A stretch of 64,000 nucleotides of DNA from Allobosea thiooxidans (GTDB taxonomy: Bacteria; Pseudomonadota; Alphaproteobacteria; Rhizobiales; Beijerinckiaceae), in the NCBI RefSeq assembly GCF_900168195.1, contig NZ_FUYX01000005.1, positions 248,001 to 312,000 of the forward strand, in the 5' to 3' direction. Position 1 is the first letter of the stretch. Every line of letters starts with the position of its first letter. Made by a program: the position numbers and the translations under genes. Positions 1-8,898 of this stretch are shown here, one piece after another. The notes under the pieces are model-generated. The model was not told the DNA's origin, ran no database searches, and worked only from the letters and a program-made list of their open reading frames with translations.

Positions 1-1
1 G

Positions 2-379
2 CTCGTCGCCCTGATGGGCGAGCGGCTCCATTTCGAGCCGGGGGCGATCATCATCGACGGGGCGAACCAATCCGAAGGCGTCTATGTCGTGCTGGAAGGG
101 GAGGTCGAATTCTCGCAGCAGCACGGCAGCGGCGAGGGGCGCCGGTTCCAGAAGGACACCGGCAGCATTATCGGCGACGTCTCGCTGCTCAGCGGCCAGC
201 GCTTCCTCGGCACGGTCAGTGCGCGGACGGCGGTCTCGGCGCTGCGCATCCCCAAGGACCTGTTCTTCGAGCTGCTCCAGACCGTTCCCGAGTTCAGCCT
301 CGCGGTTTGCCGCGATCTCGCGGCCCGCGTCCATCGCCTCGCCAGCGTGCTGTTGCGCGAGAGCGAGGCCGTTTCGTGA
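2..379 (+). CDS. Cyclic nucleotide-binding domain protein, 5' end outside the window
   Basis: The reading frame is open to the left window edge, so the N-terminus is missing and the ATG at 14 is probably internal. The visible 125 or so residues form a Crp-like cNMP-binding beta-barrel: a GVYVVLEGEVEF strand pair, a GSIIGDVSLLSG turn in the phosphate-binding-cassette region, then a C-terminal helix. No helix-turn-helix follows before the stop, so this is a sensor or regulatory domain rather than a complete Crp transcription factor. It ends 13 bp before an adenylate cyclase, so it plausibly senses that enzyme's cAMP. The missing part could hold another domain. Confidence 0.8.
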   Translation, partial: LVALMGERLHFEPGAIIIDGANQSEGVYVVLEGEVEFSQQHGSGEGRRFQKDTGSIIGDVSLLSGQRFLGTVSARTAVSALRIPKDLFFELLQTVPEFSLAVCRDLAARVHRLASVLLRESEAVS

Positions 380-392
380 AGCGACGGATCGC

Positions 393-2210
393 ATGAGCCT
401 GCCTCCGACCACCACCGCCAGACGCACCGGCATGAGTGCGGGCATGGATCAGGTTTCCTCCTGGAGCCGGGACATCCGGCTCGTCTCCGGGTTGATCCTG
501 CTCACCTTCGCGACGACGCATTTCCTGAACCATGCCCTCGGCATCTTCGGGCTCGAGACGATGGAGGCCGTCCAGAATTGGCGCTACGGCTTCTGGCACA
601 GCCGGGTCGGAGCGACGCTGCTCTACGGAGCGCTCATCATCCATCCGGTCTTCGCCCTGCTGCGGGTGGTGCAGCGGCGTACCTTCAAGATGCCGCTGCG
701 CGAGATGCTGCAGATCGCGCTCGGGCTCGCGATCCCGCTTTTGCTGGTCGACCACATCATCAGCACGCGGGTGATGGCCCATTACTTCAACGTCGACGAG
801 ACCTATCGCGCCGTGCTGCGGAGGCTCTGGCCGGGGCGGGCGTTGCTGCAATCGCTGCTGCTGCTGCTGGTCTGGACGCATGGCATGATCGGCCTCCATT
901 TCATGCTGCGCTCGCGCGACGCCTATCGCTACTGGCGCGATCCGTTCCTGCTGGTTTCGATCCTGATCCCGCTGCTGGCGCTGATCGGCTTCATGGTCGC
1001 TGCGCGCGAGGCCGAGCAGATGGCGCTGCCGCCGGAACTGGTCAGCGAGGCGCAGCGGCTGATGTTCGACCGGGACGTGATCTGGGCGAAGGGCGCCTTC
1101 TACGGGCTGGTCGGCGCCTTCGTGCTGTTCGTCGGCATCCGGGAGATCCGGGTGCGGACGACCCGCCAGATCACCGTGCGCTTCGTCGGGCATGGCACGC
1201 GCCGGCTGGCGCCCGGGCCGACGGTGCTCGAAATGTTCCGGCGCTTCGGCATTCCCCATGCGGCGCTCTGCGGCGGCCGGGCGCGCTGCGCCACCTGCCG
1301 CGTGCTGGTCATGGACGGCAACGACAAGCTGCCGGCACCCGGCATGAACGAGGCCAAGCTGCTGCGGCGGATCTCGGCGCCGGACGGCGTGCGGCTGGCC
1401 TGCCAGATCAGGCCGCGCGAGGATCTCCAGGTCCAGATCCTGCTGGCCTCGCGGCTGAATGCGGGGGCGGCGCGGGTCCTCGAGCCGGACGATGCCGCCG
1501 GCAAGCGCGGGCTGACCGTCGTCGTCGCCGATCTCAGGGCGTTCTCGGCCCTTTCCGAGCGGCAGCTGCCCCGGGAGCTGATCGGCCTGCTCAACCGGTT
1601 CTTCGACGAGATGAGCCAGGCCATCACCGCCCATGAGGGCCGTATCGACGCCTTCTATGGCGACGGCTTCATGGCGGTGTTCGGGTTGGACGGCTCGCCG
1701 ACGCGGGGCGCGCAGGCGGCGATCAGCGCTGCCGCCGACATCGTGCGCGCCGTCGACGCCCTCAATCGCGAATACGGCGCGGCGCTGCCGCTGCCGCTGC
1801 GGATCGGGATCGGCGTCCACACCGGCGACGCGATCACCGGGGCGGTCGAGAACGACAATCTCGGCCGGCGCGAGATCACGGTCGGCGAGACCGTCATGGT
1901 CGCAAGCCAGCTCGAGGCGGCGACGCGGCGGGTGCTGGCCGATGTCGTGGTGTCGGAGGACACGATCCGGGCCTCGGGGCGCAGCTATGCCGGCACGACC
2001 GCGCTCAAGATCGCGATCAGGGGCCGGGAGCGGCCATTGACGGCCTATGGCTTCGCCAGCGCGCCCGAGATCGCCCGGCGCAAGCGCGAGGATGCCTCCA
2101 TGTCTGCGATGCCCGCGCCGGTAACCGTCGGCGAGGCGGAGGCCGGTCCGCCCGCCGAGGCCGCCAAGGGCAAGGCGGAGGAGCGCGGCGGAGCGAACGG
2201 GCCCGCCTGA
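393..2210 (+). CDS. Membrane adenylate cyclase with [2Fe-2S] ferredoxin domain (CyaC-like)
   Basis: This 605-aa protein should make cAMP from ATP at the inner membrane. Residues about 28-250 form a membrane anchor of about six helices containing several histidines (43, 47, 69, 84, 121, 130, 163, 169), as in diheme-b succinate:quinone oxidoreductase anchors. Residues about 258-350 are a plant-type [2Fe-2S] ferredoxin with Cys293, 299, 302 and 337. Residues about 373-560 are a class III cyclase domain with metal-binding Asp380 and Asp424 (YGDGFMAVFG). The same architecture is known from Sinorhizobium meliloti CyaC, whose activity responds to quinone redox state; transfer of that property is inference. 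The start was placed after the upstream stop; an ATG at 432 is an alternative. The last 50 residues are low-complexity Ala/Glu. Confidence 0.88.
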   Translation: MSLPPTTTARRTGMSAGMDQVSSWSRDIRLVSGLILLTFATTHFLNHALGIFGLETMEAVQNWRYGFWHSRVGATLLYGALIIHPVFALLRVVQRRTFKMPLREMLQIALGLAIPLLLVDHIISTRVMAHYFNVDETYRAVLRRLWPGRALLQSLLLLLVWTHGMIGLHFMLRSRDAYRYWRDPFLLVSILIPLLALIGFMVAAREAEQMALPPELVSEAQRLMFDRDVIWAKGAFYGLVGAFVLFVGIREIRVRTTRQITVRFVGHGTRRLAPGPTVLEMFRRFGIPHAALCGGRARCATCRVLVMDGNDKLPAPGMNEAKLLRRISAPDGVRLACQIRPREDLQVQILLASRLNAGAARVLEPDDAAGKRGLTVVVADLRAFSALSERQLPRELIGLLNRFFDEMSQAITAHEGRIDAFYGDGFMAVFGLDGSPTRGAQAAISAAADIVRAVDALNREYGAALPLPLRIGIGVHTGDAITGAVENDNLGRREITVGETVMVASQLEAATRRVLADVVVSEDTIRASGRSYAGTTALKIAIRGRERPLTAYGFASAPEIARRKREDASMSAMPAPVTVGEAEAGPPAEAAKGKAEERGGANGPA

Positions 2211-2287
2211 GCGCGCGTGCGCGGGCGGGCTGGTTTTTGCGCGCGCGCCTGCCTATGGTCCGCCAGTTTTTCCACCGCGACGGAATC

Positions 2288-2950
2288 ATGACGCCTGAAC
2301 CGCCCTGCGAGGCCTTTCACGACCTGCTGCGCGGCATGGCCGCGCTGTCGGCCAACCCCATCGTCGCCGATGTGGCGCGCCTTTACGGCAAGGGCGCGCC
2401 GGCCGATCTCTCGATCGCCTGCAACCACAAGCAGTTCGCCTCGAAGCAATGGCTCGTCGAGGCGTTGGCCGCGACGCTGCCGCGGCCGGACGGGCCGGTC
2501 TGGGTGCTCGGCGCCTGGTACGGCGTGCTCGGCGCGCTGCTGCTCCAGGATCCGCGCCTCGCGGTCCCGGAAGTGGTGAGCCTCGACATCGATCCGGGCT
2601 GCGCGCCGGTAGCCGAGACGCTGAACCACCGCCATGTCGCGACAGGTCGGTTCCGGGCGGTGACGGCCGATATGACGGCGCTCGATTTCGCGGCACAATC
2701 GCCGGCGCCGGGGCTCGTGATCAATACGAGCTGCGAGCATCTCGACGACGTTCCCGGCTGGATCGCGACCCTGCCGGCCGGCCTGCCGCTGGTGCTGCAG
2801 TCGAACGACTACTATCGCGAGCCCGACCACCGCAGCTGCGTGCCCACGCTCGATGCCTTTCGTGCGCAGGCGGGGCTCGGCGAGGTCTGGTTCGCCGGAG
2901 AGCGGCCGGCGAAGAACTATACGCGCTTCATGCTGATCGGCCGGCGATGA
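2288..2950 (+). CDS. Class I SAM-dependent methyltransferase-like protein
   Basis: A 220-aa soluble protein whose middle resembles a Rossmann methyltransferase: a glycine-containing first strand (VLGAWYGVLGALLL, about residues 84-97) followed by VVSLDIDPGC, where the acidic residue would bind the SAM ribose. A later NTSCEHLDDVP stretch sits where the motif IV loop is expected. The glycine motif is degenerate, so the substrate and even methyl transfer are uncertain. The stop overlaps the next start as ATGA, tying the gene to the two downstream glycosyltransferases; modification of a surface glycan or small glycosylated product is a reasonable inference. Confidence 0.6.
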   Translation: MTPEPPCEAFHDLLRGMAALSANPIVADVARLYGKGAPADLSIACNHKQFASKQWLVEALAATLPRPDGPVWVLGAWYGVLGALLLQDPRLAVPEVVSLDIDPGCAPVAETLNHRHVATGRFRAVTADMTALDFAAQSPAPGLVINTSCEHLDDVPGWIATLPAGLPLVLQSNDYYREPDHRSCVPTLDAFRAQAGLGEVWFAGERPAKNYTRFMLIGRR

Positions 2951-4197
2951 CGGCGGGTACGGCGCCGCGTGTCGCGGTGGCGATGAAGGGCTATCCGCGC
3001 CTGTCGGAAACCTTCATCGCGCAGGAGCTGCTGGGGCTGCAGCAGCGCGGCATCGCCTTCGAGATCTGGTCGCTGCGGCATCCGACCGATGCGGCGAAGC
3101 ATCTGATGCACCGCCAGATCACGGCGCCGCTGCGCTATCTGCCGGAGTACCTGCATGACGAGCCGGGGCGCGTGGCGCGCGGCCTCATGAGCGCGGTGGT
3201 GCGGCCCGGCTTCGCGAAGCTGGTTGCGGTCTTCCTGCGCGATCTCGCCCGCGACAGGACGCGCAACCGCCTGCGCCGGCTGGGCCAGGCCTGCGTGATG
3301 GCGCGCGAGCTGCCGGCCGAGATCCGGCATCTGCACGTGCACTACCTGCACACGCCGGCCTCGGTCATCCGCTATGCCGCCCTGCTGCGCGGCCTGAGCT
3401 GGTCGTTCTCCGCCCATGCCAAGGACATCTGGACGACGCCCGCCTGGGAGAAGCGCGAGAAGATCGCCGATGCCGCCTGGGGCGTGACCTGCACCCAGGA
3501 CGGCTTCCGCGAGCTCGAGCGGCTTGCCGACCGGCCCGACAAGGTGGCGCTCGTCTATCACGGGCTCGACCTTGCCCGCTTCCCGCCGCCGGCGCCGCGC
3601 TCCGGCCGCGACGGGGCCGACCCGGGCGATCCGGTGCGCTTCGTCACGATCGGGCGGGCGGTGGCGAAGAAGGGCTTCGACGATCTGCTGGAGGCGCTCG
3701 CCCGGCTGCCCGGCGAGCTGCACTGGCGGCTGACGCATATCGGCGGCGGCGAGATGCTGAAGGCGCTGCAGGAGAAGGCCCGTTCGCTCGGCCTCGGCGA
3801 CAGGGTTCTCTGGGCGGGACCGAAGGCGCAGGACGAGGTCGTGGCGGCGCTCAGGGCCGCCGATCTCTTCGTCCTGCCCTCGAAACAGGCCGGCGACGGC
3901 GACCGCGACGGGCTGCCCAATGTCGTGATGGAGGCGGCGAGCCAGGCGCTGCCGATCGTCGCCACCGATTTCGCCGGCATTCCGGAATTCGTTCGGCCCG
4001 GCGTCGAAGGGCTCCTGGTGCCGCCGGGCGATGTCGACGGGCTCGCCGCCGCGCTGACGAAGCTCGCCCGTTCGCCGAATCTACGGGAGCAGCTGGGCGA
4101 TGCTGCCCTGGCAAGGCTGACCGGTGCCTTCTCCGCCGCCGCCGGGCTCGACGGAATGGCCGAGCGGCTGCGCGCTTCCGCCGACGAGCGGGCATGA
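2947..4197 (+). CDS. GT4-family glycosyltransferase
   Basis: A 416-aa GT-B-fold enzyme, the usual length for GT4. The N-terminal half begins with a KGYPRLSETFI stretch typical of retaining glycosyltransferases of exopolysaccharide clusters. The C-terminal half holds the nucleotide-sugar site: a VTIGRAVAKKGFDDLLEA strand-loop-helix and a GLPNVVMEAASQALPIVAT segment with the conserved Glu. It should transfer a sugar from a nucleotide donor to a glycan or lipid acceptor in the cytoplasm. It overlaps its neighbours by 4 bp on each side, so the three genes are translationally coupled. Confidence 0.85.
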   Translation: MTAGTAPRVAVAMKGYPRLSETFIAQELLGLQQRGIAFEIWSLRHPTDAAKHLMHRQITAPLRYLPEYLHDEPGRVARGLMSAVVRPGFAKLVAVFLRDLARDRTRNRLRRLGQACVMARELPAEIRHLHVHYLHTPASVIRYAALLRGLSWSFSAHAKDIWTTPAWEKREKIADAAWGVTCTQDGFRELERLADRPDKVALVYHGLDLARFPPPAPRSGRDGADPGDPVRFVTIGRAVAKKGFDDLLEALARLPGELHWRLTHIGGGEMLKALQEKARSLGLGDRVLWAGPKAQDEVVAALRAADLFVLPSKQAGDGDRDGLPNVVMEAASQALPIVATDFAGIPEFVRPGVEGLLVPPGDVDGLAAALTKLARSPNLREQLGDAALARLTGAFSAAAGLDGMAERLRASADERA

Positions 4198-5456
4198 AGG
4201 CGACGGCGCTCATCGCGGTGACGCATCTGCTCGGCTCGGGCCATCTGGTGCGCGCCGCCAATCTCGCGCGAGCTCTGGCGCAGGCCGGTTTCGCGGTCAC
4301 GCTGGCGAGTGGCGGCATGCCGCTCAGGGCGATGGCGGAGGAACCCTTCGCCTTCGTCCAGCTGCCTCCGGTCAGGACGGAGGGCGTCGACTTCCGGACG
4401 CTGCTCGACGAGGCGGGGCGCCCGATCGTGCTGGAACGCAAGAAGGAGCGCATCGGGCTTCTGCAGGCGCTGGCGGCGAGGCTGGGGCCGGATGTCGTGA
4501 TCGTCGAGCATTTCCCATTCGGGCGCCGGCAGCTCGCCGCCGAGTTCCTGGCCTTGATCGAGGCGGCGCAGGCCGCCAATCCGAAGGCGCTCGTGCTCTC
4601 CTCCGTGCGGGACGTGCTGGTGACGCCGCGCCCCGAACGGATCGCCGAGGCACAGGAGCGTCTCGCCAGCCTGTTCGATGCCGTGCTGGTCCATGGCGAC
4701 GCGGATTTCCTGCCGCTCGACCGGTCATGGCCGGTCGATGGCGGGCTTGCCGCCAAGCTGCGCTATACCGGTTACCTGGCCGATGCACGGAAGCCTTCCC
4801 AGCCCAGCCCTCATCCCGAGGAGCCGCGCAGCGGCGTCTCGAAGGATGTTCCAGAAGGTTCCGGAGCCTCCTGGAGCATGTTTCGAGACGCGCCTGACGG
4901 CGCTCCTCAGGATGAGGGCTCGGAGGGAACGGCTGAGATCATCGTCTCCGGCGGTGGCTCGGCTGCGGCGCTGCCGTTGTTTGCGCTGGCGCTTGAAGCC
5001 GCACGACTCGGCCCGTCCGAGCGGCGCTGGCGGATCCTCGTCGGACGCGGGGTGCCGGAGGAGGCGTTCGGCAGGCTGCGGGCCGTGGCGCCCGCCCATG
5101 TCACGGTCGAACGCGCGCGGCCCGATTTTCCGGCCCTGCTCGCCGGCTGCGCGATCTCGATCAGCCAGGCGGGCTATAACACCGTGCTCGACCTCGTCGC
5201 CGCGCGCCGCCCGGCCATCGTCGTCCCCTTCGATGCCGGCGGGGAGACGGAGCAGGCCGTCCGGGCAGAGGCGATGCAGCGTGCGGGGCTGGCGCGCTGC
5301 CTGCGGATTTCGGGGGAAGGGGCCCTGACGCCCGCCGGGCTCGCGGCGGCCGTCGAGGCCGAAATCGGACGGCGGCCGCCGGCGTTCCGGCTCGCGCTCG
5401 ACGGCGCGCGCAATGCGGCCGCAATCGTGAAACAGCTTCTCGCCGAGCGCGTCTGA
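4194..5456 (+). CDS. MurG-like glycosyltransferase carrying an in-frame repeat insertion
   Basis: A 420-aa predicted GT-B glycosyltransferase. It starts with the HLLGSGHLVRAANLARAL loop-helix seen in MurG-like and related enzymes, and its C-terminal half has a donor-site segment (AISISQAGYNTVLDLVAARRPAIVVPF). Residues about 204-245 are unlike the rest: they are rich in Pro, Ser, Glu and Gly and are the translation of a 115-bp palindromic element at 4806-4920. The frame stays open across it, so the enzyme may carry a roughly 40-residue surface loop between its two Rossmann domains, just before IIVSGGGSAAALPL. The ATGA overlap with the upstream gene fixes the start. Confidence 0.75.
   Translation: MKATALIAVTHLLGSGHLVRAANLARALAQAGFAVTLASGGMPLRAMAEEPFAFVQLPPVRTEGVDFRTLLDEAGRPIVLERKKERIGLLQALAARLGPDVVIVEHFPFGRRQLAAEFLALIEAAQAANPKALVLSSVRDVLVTPRPERIAEAQERLASLFDAVLVHGDADFLPLDRSWPVDGGLAAKLRYTGYLADARKPSQPSPHPEEPRSGVSKDVPEGSGASWSMFRDAPDGAPQDEGSEGTAEIIVSGGGSAAALPLFALALEAARLGPSERRWRILVGRGVPEEAFGRLRAVAPAHVTVERARPDFPALLAGCAISISQAGYNTVLDLVAARRPAIVVPFDAGGETEQAVRAEAMQRAGLARCLRISGEGALTPAGLAAAVEAEIGRRPPAFRLALDGARNAAAIVKQLLAERV
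4806..4920. repeat. Long palindromic repeat, family A, inside a coding gene
   Basis: Two arms of about 43 bp (4806-4848 and 4877-4920) are imperfect inverted copies beginning AGCCCTCATCC and ending CTCGAAGGATG, with a 28-bp centre. The same element occurs at 62843-62949. Here it lies within a glycosyltransferase gene and is translated without a stop. Confidence 0.9.
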
Positions 5457-5623
5457 AAGCTGCGGAGCCGTGAGCCGGCATGCCCTTTGCGGGGGCCGGG
5501 GTGCAGCTTTGCGAATTGCCGCTTCCGGTCTTTCGCTCTAATGAGGGATGATCCGCCTCCCTCCTCGGTCGGCTCTGGGCAAACCGGCATGTAGCCGGCC
5601 ACGGCCCTGCGCCTGGAGACAAG

Positions 5624-6610
5624 ATGATGACGACGACGACCGCGCCCGGATTGCCCGACATGAAGCTGTCGGTTCGGCAGACTTTCGGGATCGATTCGGA
5701 CCTCGAAGTGCCGGCCTATTCGGCAGCCGATCCGCATGTGCCGGATCTGGACCCGGATTACCGCTTCGACCGCGACACCACGATCGCGATCCTCGCCGGC
5801 TTCGCGCATAACCGACGCGTCATGATCTCGGGCTATCACGGGACCGGCAAGTCGACCCATATCGAGCAGGTCGCGGCGCGCCTCAACTGGCCCTGCGTCC
5901 GCGTCAACCTCGACAGCCACGTCTCGCGCCTCGACCTCGTCGGCAAGGACGCGATCGTGCTGAAGGAAGGCAAGCAGATCACCGAGTTCCAGGACGGCAT
6001 CCTGCCCTGGGCGCTGCAGAACAACATCGCGCTCGTCTTCGACGAATACGATGCCGGCCGCCCCGACGTGATGTTCGTGATCCAGCGCGTCCTGGAGCAA
6101 TCCGGCAAGCTGACGCTGCTCGACCAGAAGCGCGTCATCCGCCCGCACCCCGCCTTCCGGCTCTTCGCCACGGCCAACACGGTCGGCCTCGGCGACACCT
6201 CGGGCCTCTATCACGGTACGCAGCAGATCAACCAGGGCCAGATGGACCGCTGGTCGATCGTGACGACGCTGAACTACCTGCCTCATGACAACGAGGTCGC
6301 GATCGTGCTGGCGAAGTCGAAGCACTACCAGAAGAGCCCGGAGGGCAAGGACATCGTCAACAAGATGGTCCGTGTCGCCGATCTCACCCGCAACGCCTTC
6401 ATGAACGGCGATCTCTCGACCGTGATGAGCCCGCGTACGGTCATCACCTGGGCCGAGAACGCGGCGATCTTCGGCGATATCGGCTTCGCCTTCCGCGTCA
6501 CCTTCCTGAACAAGTGCGACGAGATGGAGCGCACGCTGGTGGCCGAGTTCTTCCAGCGCTCCTTCGGCAAGGAACTGCCGGAGAGCGCGGCGAACGTGGT
6601 GTTGAGCTAA
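5624..6610 (+). CDS. cobS: Cobaltochelatase subunit CobS
   Basis: A 328-aa AAA+ ATPase, full length for CobS. Walker A is GYHGTGKST (residues 70-78) and Walker B is ALVFDEYD (about 136-143). CobS and CobT form the ATPase chaperone complex that drives CobN to insert cobalt into hydrogenobyrinic acid a,c-diamide in the aerobic cobalamin pathway. A GGAG sits 8 bp before the ATG. cobT follows after one intervening gene; cobN is not in the window. Confidence 0.96.
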   Translation: MMTTTTAPGLPDMKLSVRQTFGIDSDLEVPAYSAADPHVPDLDPDYRFDRDTTIAILAGFAHNRRVMISGYHGTGKSTHIEQVAARLNWPCVRVNLDSHVSRLDLVGKDAIVLKEGKQITEFQDGILPWALQNNIALVFDEYDAGRPDVMFVIQRVLEQSGKLTLLDQKRVIRPHPAFRLFATANTVGLGDTSGLYHGTQQINQGQMDRWSIVTTLNYLPHDNEVAIVLAKSKHYQKSPEGKDIVNKMVRVADLTRNAFMNGDLSTVMSPRTVITWAENAAIFGDIGFAFRVTFLNKCDEMERTLVAEFFQRSFGKELPESAANVVLS

Positions 6611-6625
6611 CGGCGGGAGAGAGCC

Positions 6626-6976
6626 ATGGCGCAGTATCAGGGCAGCTGCCATTGCGGACGGGTTGCCTATGAGGTCGAAGCCGATCTCGGGCAGACCATC
6701 GCCTGCAACTGCTCCTACTGCCAGCGTCGTGGCTCGATCCTGACGTTCTCGCCGGCCAGCGCCTTTACCCTCACCAAGGGCGAGGATGCGCTGACCGAGT
6801 ACCGCTTCCATACGCAGAAGATCCAGCATCTGTTCTGCGAGACCTGCGGCATCGAGTCCTTCGCGAGAGGGGCGATGCCGGATGGTACGCCGATGGTCGC
6901 GGTCAATGTGCGCTGCCTCGCCGGCGTCGAGCCGGGCGAACTCTCGCCGACGCAATACGACGGACGGTCGCGCTAA
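6626..6976 (+). CDS. GFA-family (glutathione-dependent formaldehyde-activating-like) zinc protein
   Basis: A 116-aa protein of the GFA/CENP-V fold. The zinc-binding cysteines are visible: CHCG near residue 9, CNCSYC around 32-37 and FCETCG around 77-82. Family members were linked to S-hydroxymethylglutathione formation, but most are uncharacterised zinc proteins. It lies 15 bp after cobS and before cobT, so it is probably co-transcribed with the cobaltochelatase genes; no functional link to cobalamin follows from its sequence. Confidence 0.85.
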   Translation: MAQYQGSCHCGRVAYEVEADLGQTIACNCSYCQRRGSILTFSPASAFTLTKGEDALTEYRFHTQKIQHLFCETCGIESFARGAMPDGTPMVAVNVRCLAGVEPGELSPTQYDGRSR

Positions 6977-7005
6977 TCATTCGAAGTCAGAGGACGGCCT
7001 GAGTC

Positions 7006-8898
7006 TTGTCCATCTCGAACCGCAAGCCCGGAACGCCGAAGGAGGCCCCGGCCGAGCCGCTGAAGCGGGCGATTTCCGGCGCGATGAAGGCGATCGCGCG
7101 CAAGCCGGAGATGGAGATCGTCTTCGCCGCCGACAAGCCGTCGCTGGTCGGCGAGCGCGCGCGCCTGCCCGAACCGCCGCGCAAGCTCAGCTCCGGCGAC
7201 GTCGCGATCCTGCGCGGCCATGCCGATTCGATGGCGCTGCGTCTCGCCTGCCATGACGCGGCGATCCATCGCCGCGCCGCGCCGGAAGGCGATGCGGCGC
7301 GCGCCGTCTTCGACGCGATGGAGCAGGCGCGGGTGGAGAGCATCGGCTCGCGGCGGATGTCGGGCATGGCCGGCAACATCACCGCGATGCTGGAGGACCG
7401 CTATCATCGCGGCGGGCGCTACGAGGAGATCACCGACAGGGCTGATGCGCCGCTGGAGGATGCGCTGGCGCTGATGGTGCGCGAGCGCCTGACAGGCCTG
7501 AAGCCGCCGAAGGCGGCGGAGAAGATCGTCGAGCTCTGGCGCGAGCAGATCGAGGCCAAGGCCGGCTCCGATCTCGACCGGCTGGCGAAGTCGATCGAGG
7601 ATCAGCGCGGCTTCGCCCGCACCGTCCGCGACATGCTGGCCGCCCTCGACATGGCCGACCAGACGGCGCAGGGCGACGAATCCGAGGAGGACGAGGACAA
7701 TCAGGACCAGTCCTCCGAGGACCAGCAGCAGCAGGAAGGCGAGTCCGAGCAGGAGAGCGGCGCCGACCGCTCCGAAGTCGAGGTCAGCGAGGACGCGACC
7801 GAGGAACTGCAGGAGGGCGCCTCCGAGGCGACCGACGCGCCGGCCGGCGACTGGGACGAGGAAGACGACAGCTCCGAGTCCGAGGAGGCCGGCGAGGCGC
7901 CGCGGCCGCGCGAGAGCCGCGGCAACGAGCGCCCGCAGACCGACTACAAGGCCTATACGACCAAGTTCGACGAGGTCGTCACGGCCGAGGAGCTCTGCGA
8001 CGCCGAGGAGTTGACGCGGCTTCGCGCCTATCTCGACAAGCAGCTCGCCCATCTCCAGGGCGTCGTCGCGCGCCTCGCCAACCGGCTGCAGCGGCGCCTG
8101 ATGGCGCAGCAGAACCGCTCCTGGGAGTTCGACCTCGAGGAGGGCGCGCTCGACCCGGCGCGCCTGCCGCGCATCATCATCGATCCGTTCCAGCCGCTCT
8201 CCTTCCGGCAGGAATCGGACGTCAATTTCCGCGACACGGTGGTGACGCTGCTGATCGACAATTCCGGCTCGATGCGCGGCCGGCCGATCACGGTCGCGGC
8301 GACCTGCGCCGACATCCTGGCGCGGACGCTGGAGCGCTGCGGCGTCAAGGTCGAGCTGCTCGGCTTCACGACGCGTGCCTGGAAGGGCGGGCTCTCGCGC
8401 GAGGCCTGGCTGCAATCGGGCAAGCCGGCCAATCCGGGCCGCCTCAACGATCTGCGCCACATCATCTACAAGGCGGCGGATGCTCCGTGGCGCCGGGCGC
8501 GGAAAAATCTCGGGCTGATGATGCGCGAGGGGCTGCTCAAGGAGAATATCGACGGCGAGGCGCTGGACTGGGCGCATAAGCGCCTGCTGGGCCGGTCCGA
8601 GCAGCGCAAGATCCTGATGGTGATCTCGGATGGTGCTCCGGTCGACGATTCCACCCTCTCGGTCAATGCCGGCAACTATCTGGAACGGCATCTGCGCCAC
8701 ATCATTGCCGAGATCGAGACGCGCTCGCCGGTCGAGCTGATCGCCATCGGCATCGGCCACGACGTGACGCGCTATTATCGCCGCGCCGTCACCATCGTCG
8801 ATGCCGAGGAGCTGGGCGGGGTGATGACCGAAAAGCTCGCCGAGCTGTTCGAGGAAGACGGCCCGGCCGCGGGCTCTACGTCACGCCGCCTGCACTGA
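7006..8898 (+). CDS. cobT: Cobaltochelatase subunit CobT
   Basis: A 630-aa protein of the usual CobT length. It has an N-terminal helical part, a very acidic Glu/Asp/Ser/Gln-rich linker (about residues 223-310), and a C-terminal von Willebrand A domain with a MIDAS motif DNSGSMRG near residue 418. With CobS it powers cobalt insertion by CobN. The start appears to be TTG at 7006, giving the conserved MSISNRKPG beginning. The stop overlaps the next ATG by one base. Confidence 0.94.
   Translation: MSISNRKPGTPKEAPAEPLKRAISGAMKAIARKPEMEIVFAADKPSLVGERARLPEPPRKLSSGDVAILRGHADSMALRLACHDAAIHRRAAPEGDAARAVFDAMEQARVESIGSRRMSGMAGNITAMLEDRYHRGGRYEEITDRADAPLEDALALMVRERLTGLKPPKAAEKIVELWREQIEAKAGSDLDRLAKSIEDQRGFARTVRDMLAALDMADQTAQGDESEEDEDNQDQSSEDQQQQEGESEQESGADRSEVEVSEDATEELQEGASEATDAPAGDWDEEDDSSESEEAGEAPRPRESRGNERPQTDYKAYTTKFDEVVTAEELCDAEELTRLRAYLDKQLAHLQGVVARLANRLQRRLMAQQNRSWEFDLEEGALDPARLPRIIIDPFQPLSFRQESDVNFRDTVVTLLIDNSGSMRGRPITVAATCADILARTLERCGVKVELLGFTTRAWKGGLSREAWLQSGKPANPGRLNDLRHIIYKAADAPWRRARKNLGLMMREGLLKENIDGEALDWAHKRLLGRSEQRKILMVISDGAPVDDSTLSVNAGNYLERHLRHIIAEIETRSPVELIAIGIGHDVTRYYRRAVTIVDAEELGGVMTEKLAELFEEDGPAAGSTSRRLH

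Noticed and set aside
578..1636. Open frame of 352 codons in another + frame of the cyclase gene
   Set aside because: Ala/Arg-rich shadow without domains; the overlapping frame has the heme-anchor, ferredoxin and cyclase motifs.
294..1820. Long open frame of about 500 codons on the - strand opposite the adenylate cyclase
   Set aside because: High-GC DNA leaves long antisense frames. This one has Arg/Gln/His-rich composition, no motif, and lies wholly over a well-supported gene.
4800..4925. CRISPR-like repeats because of recurring CTCATCC/GAGGAG blocks
   Set aside because: The blocks are two inverted arms of one palindrome, not direct repeats with spacers; no cas genes are present anywhere in the window.
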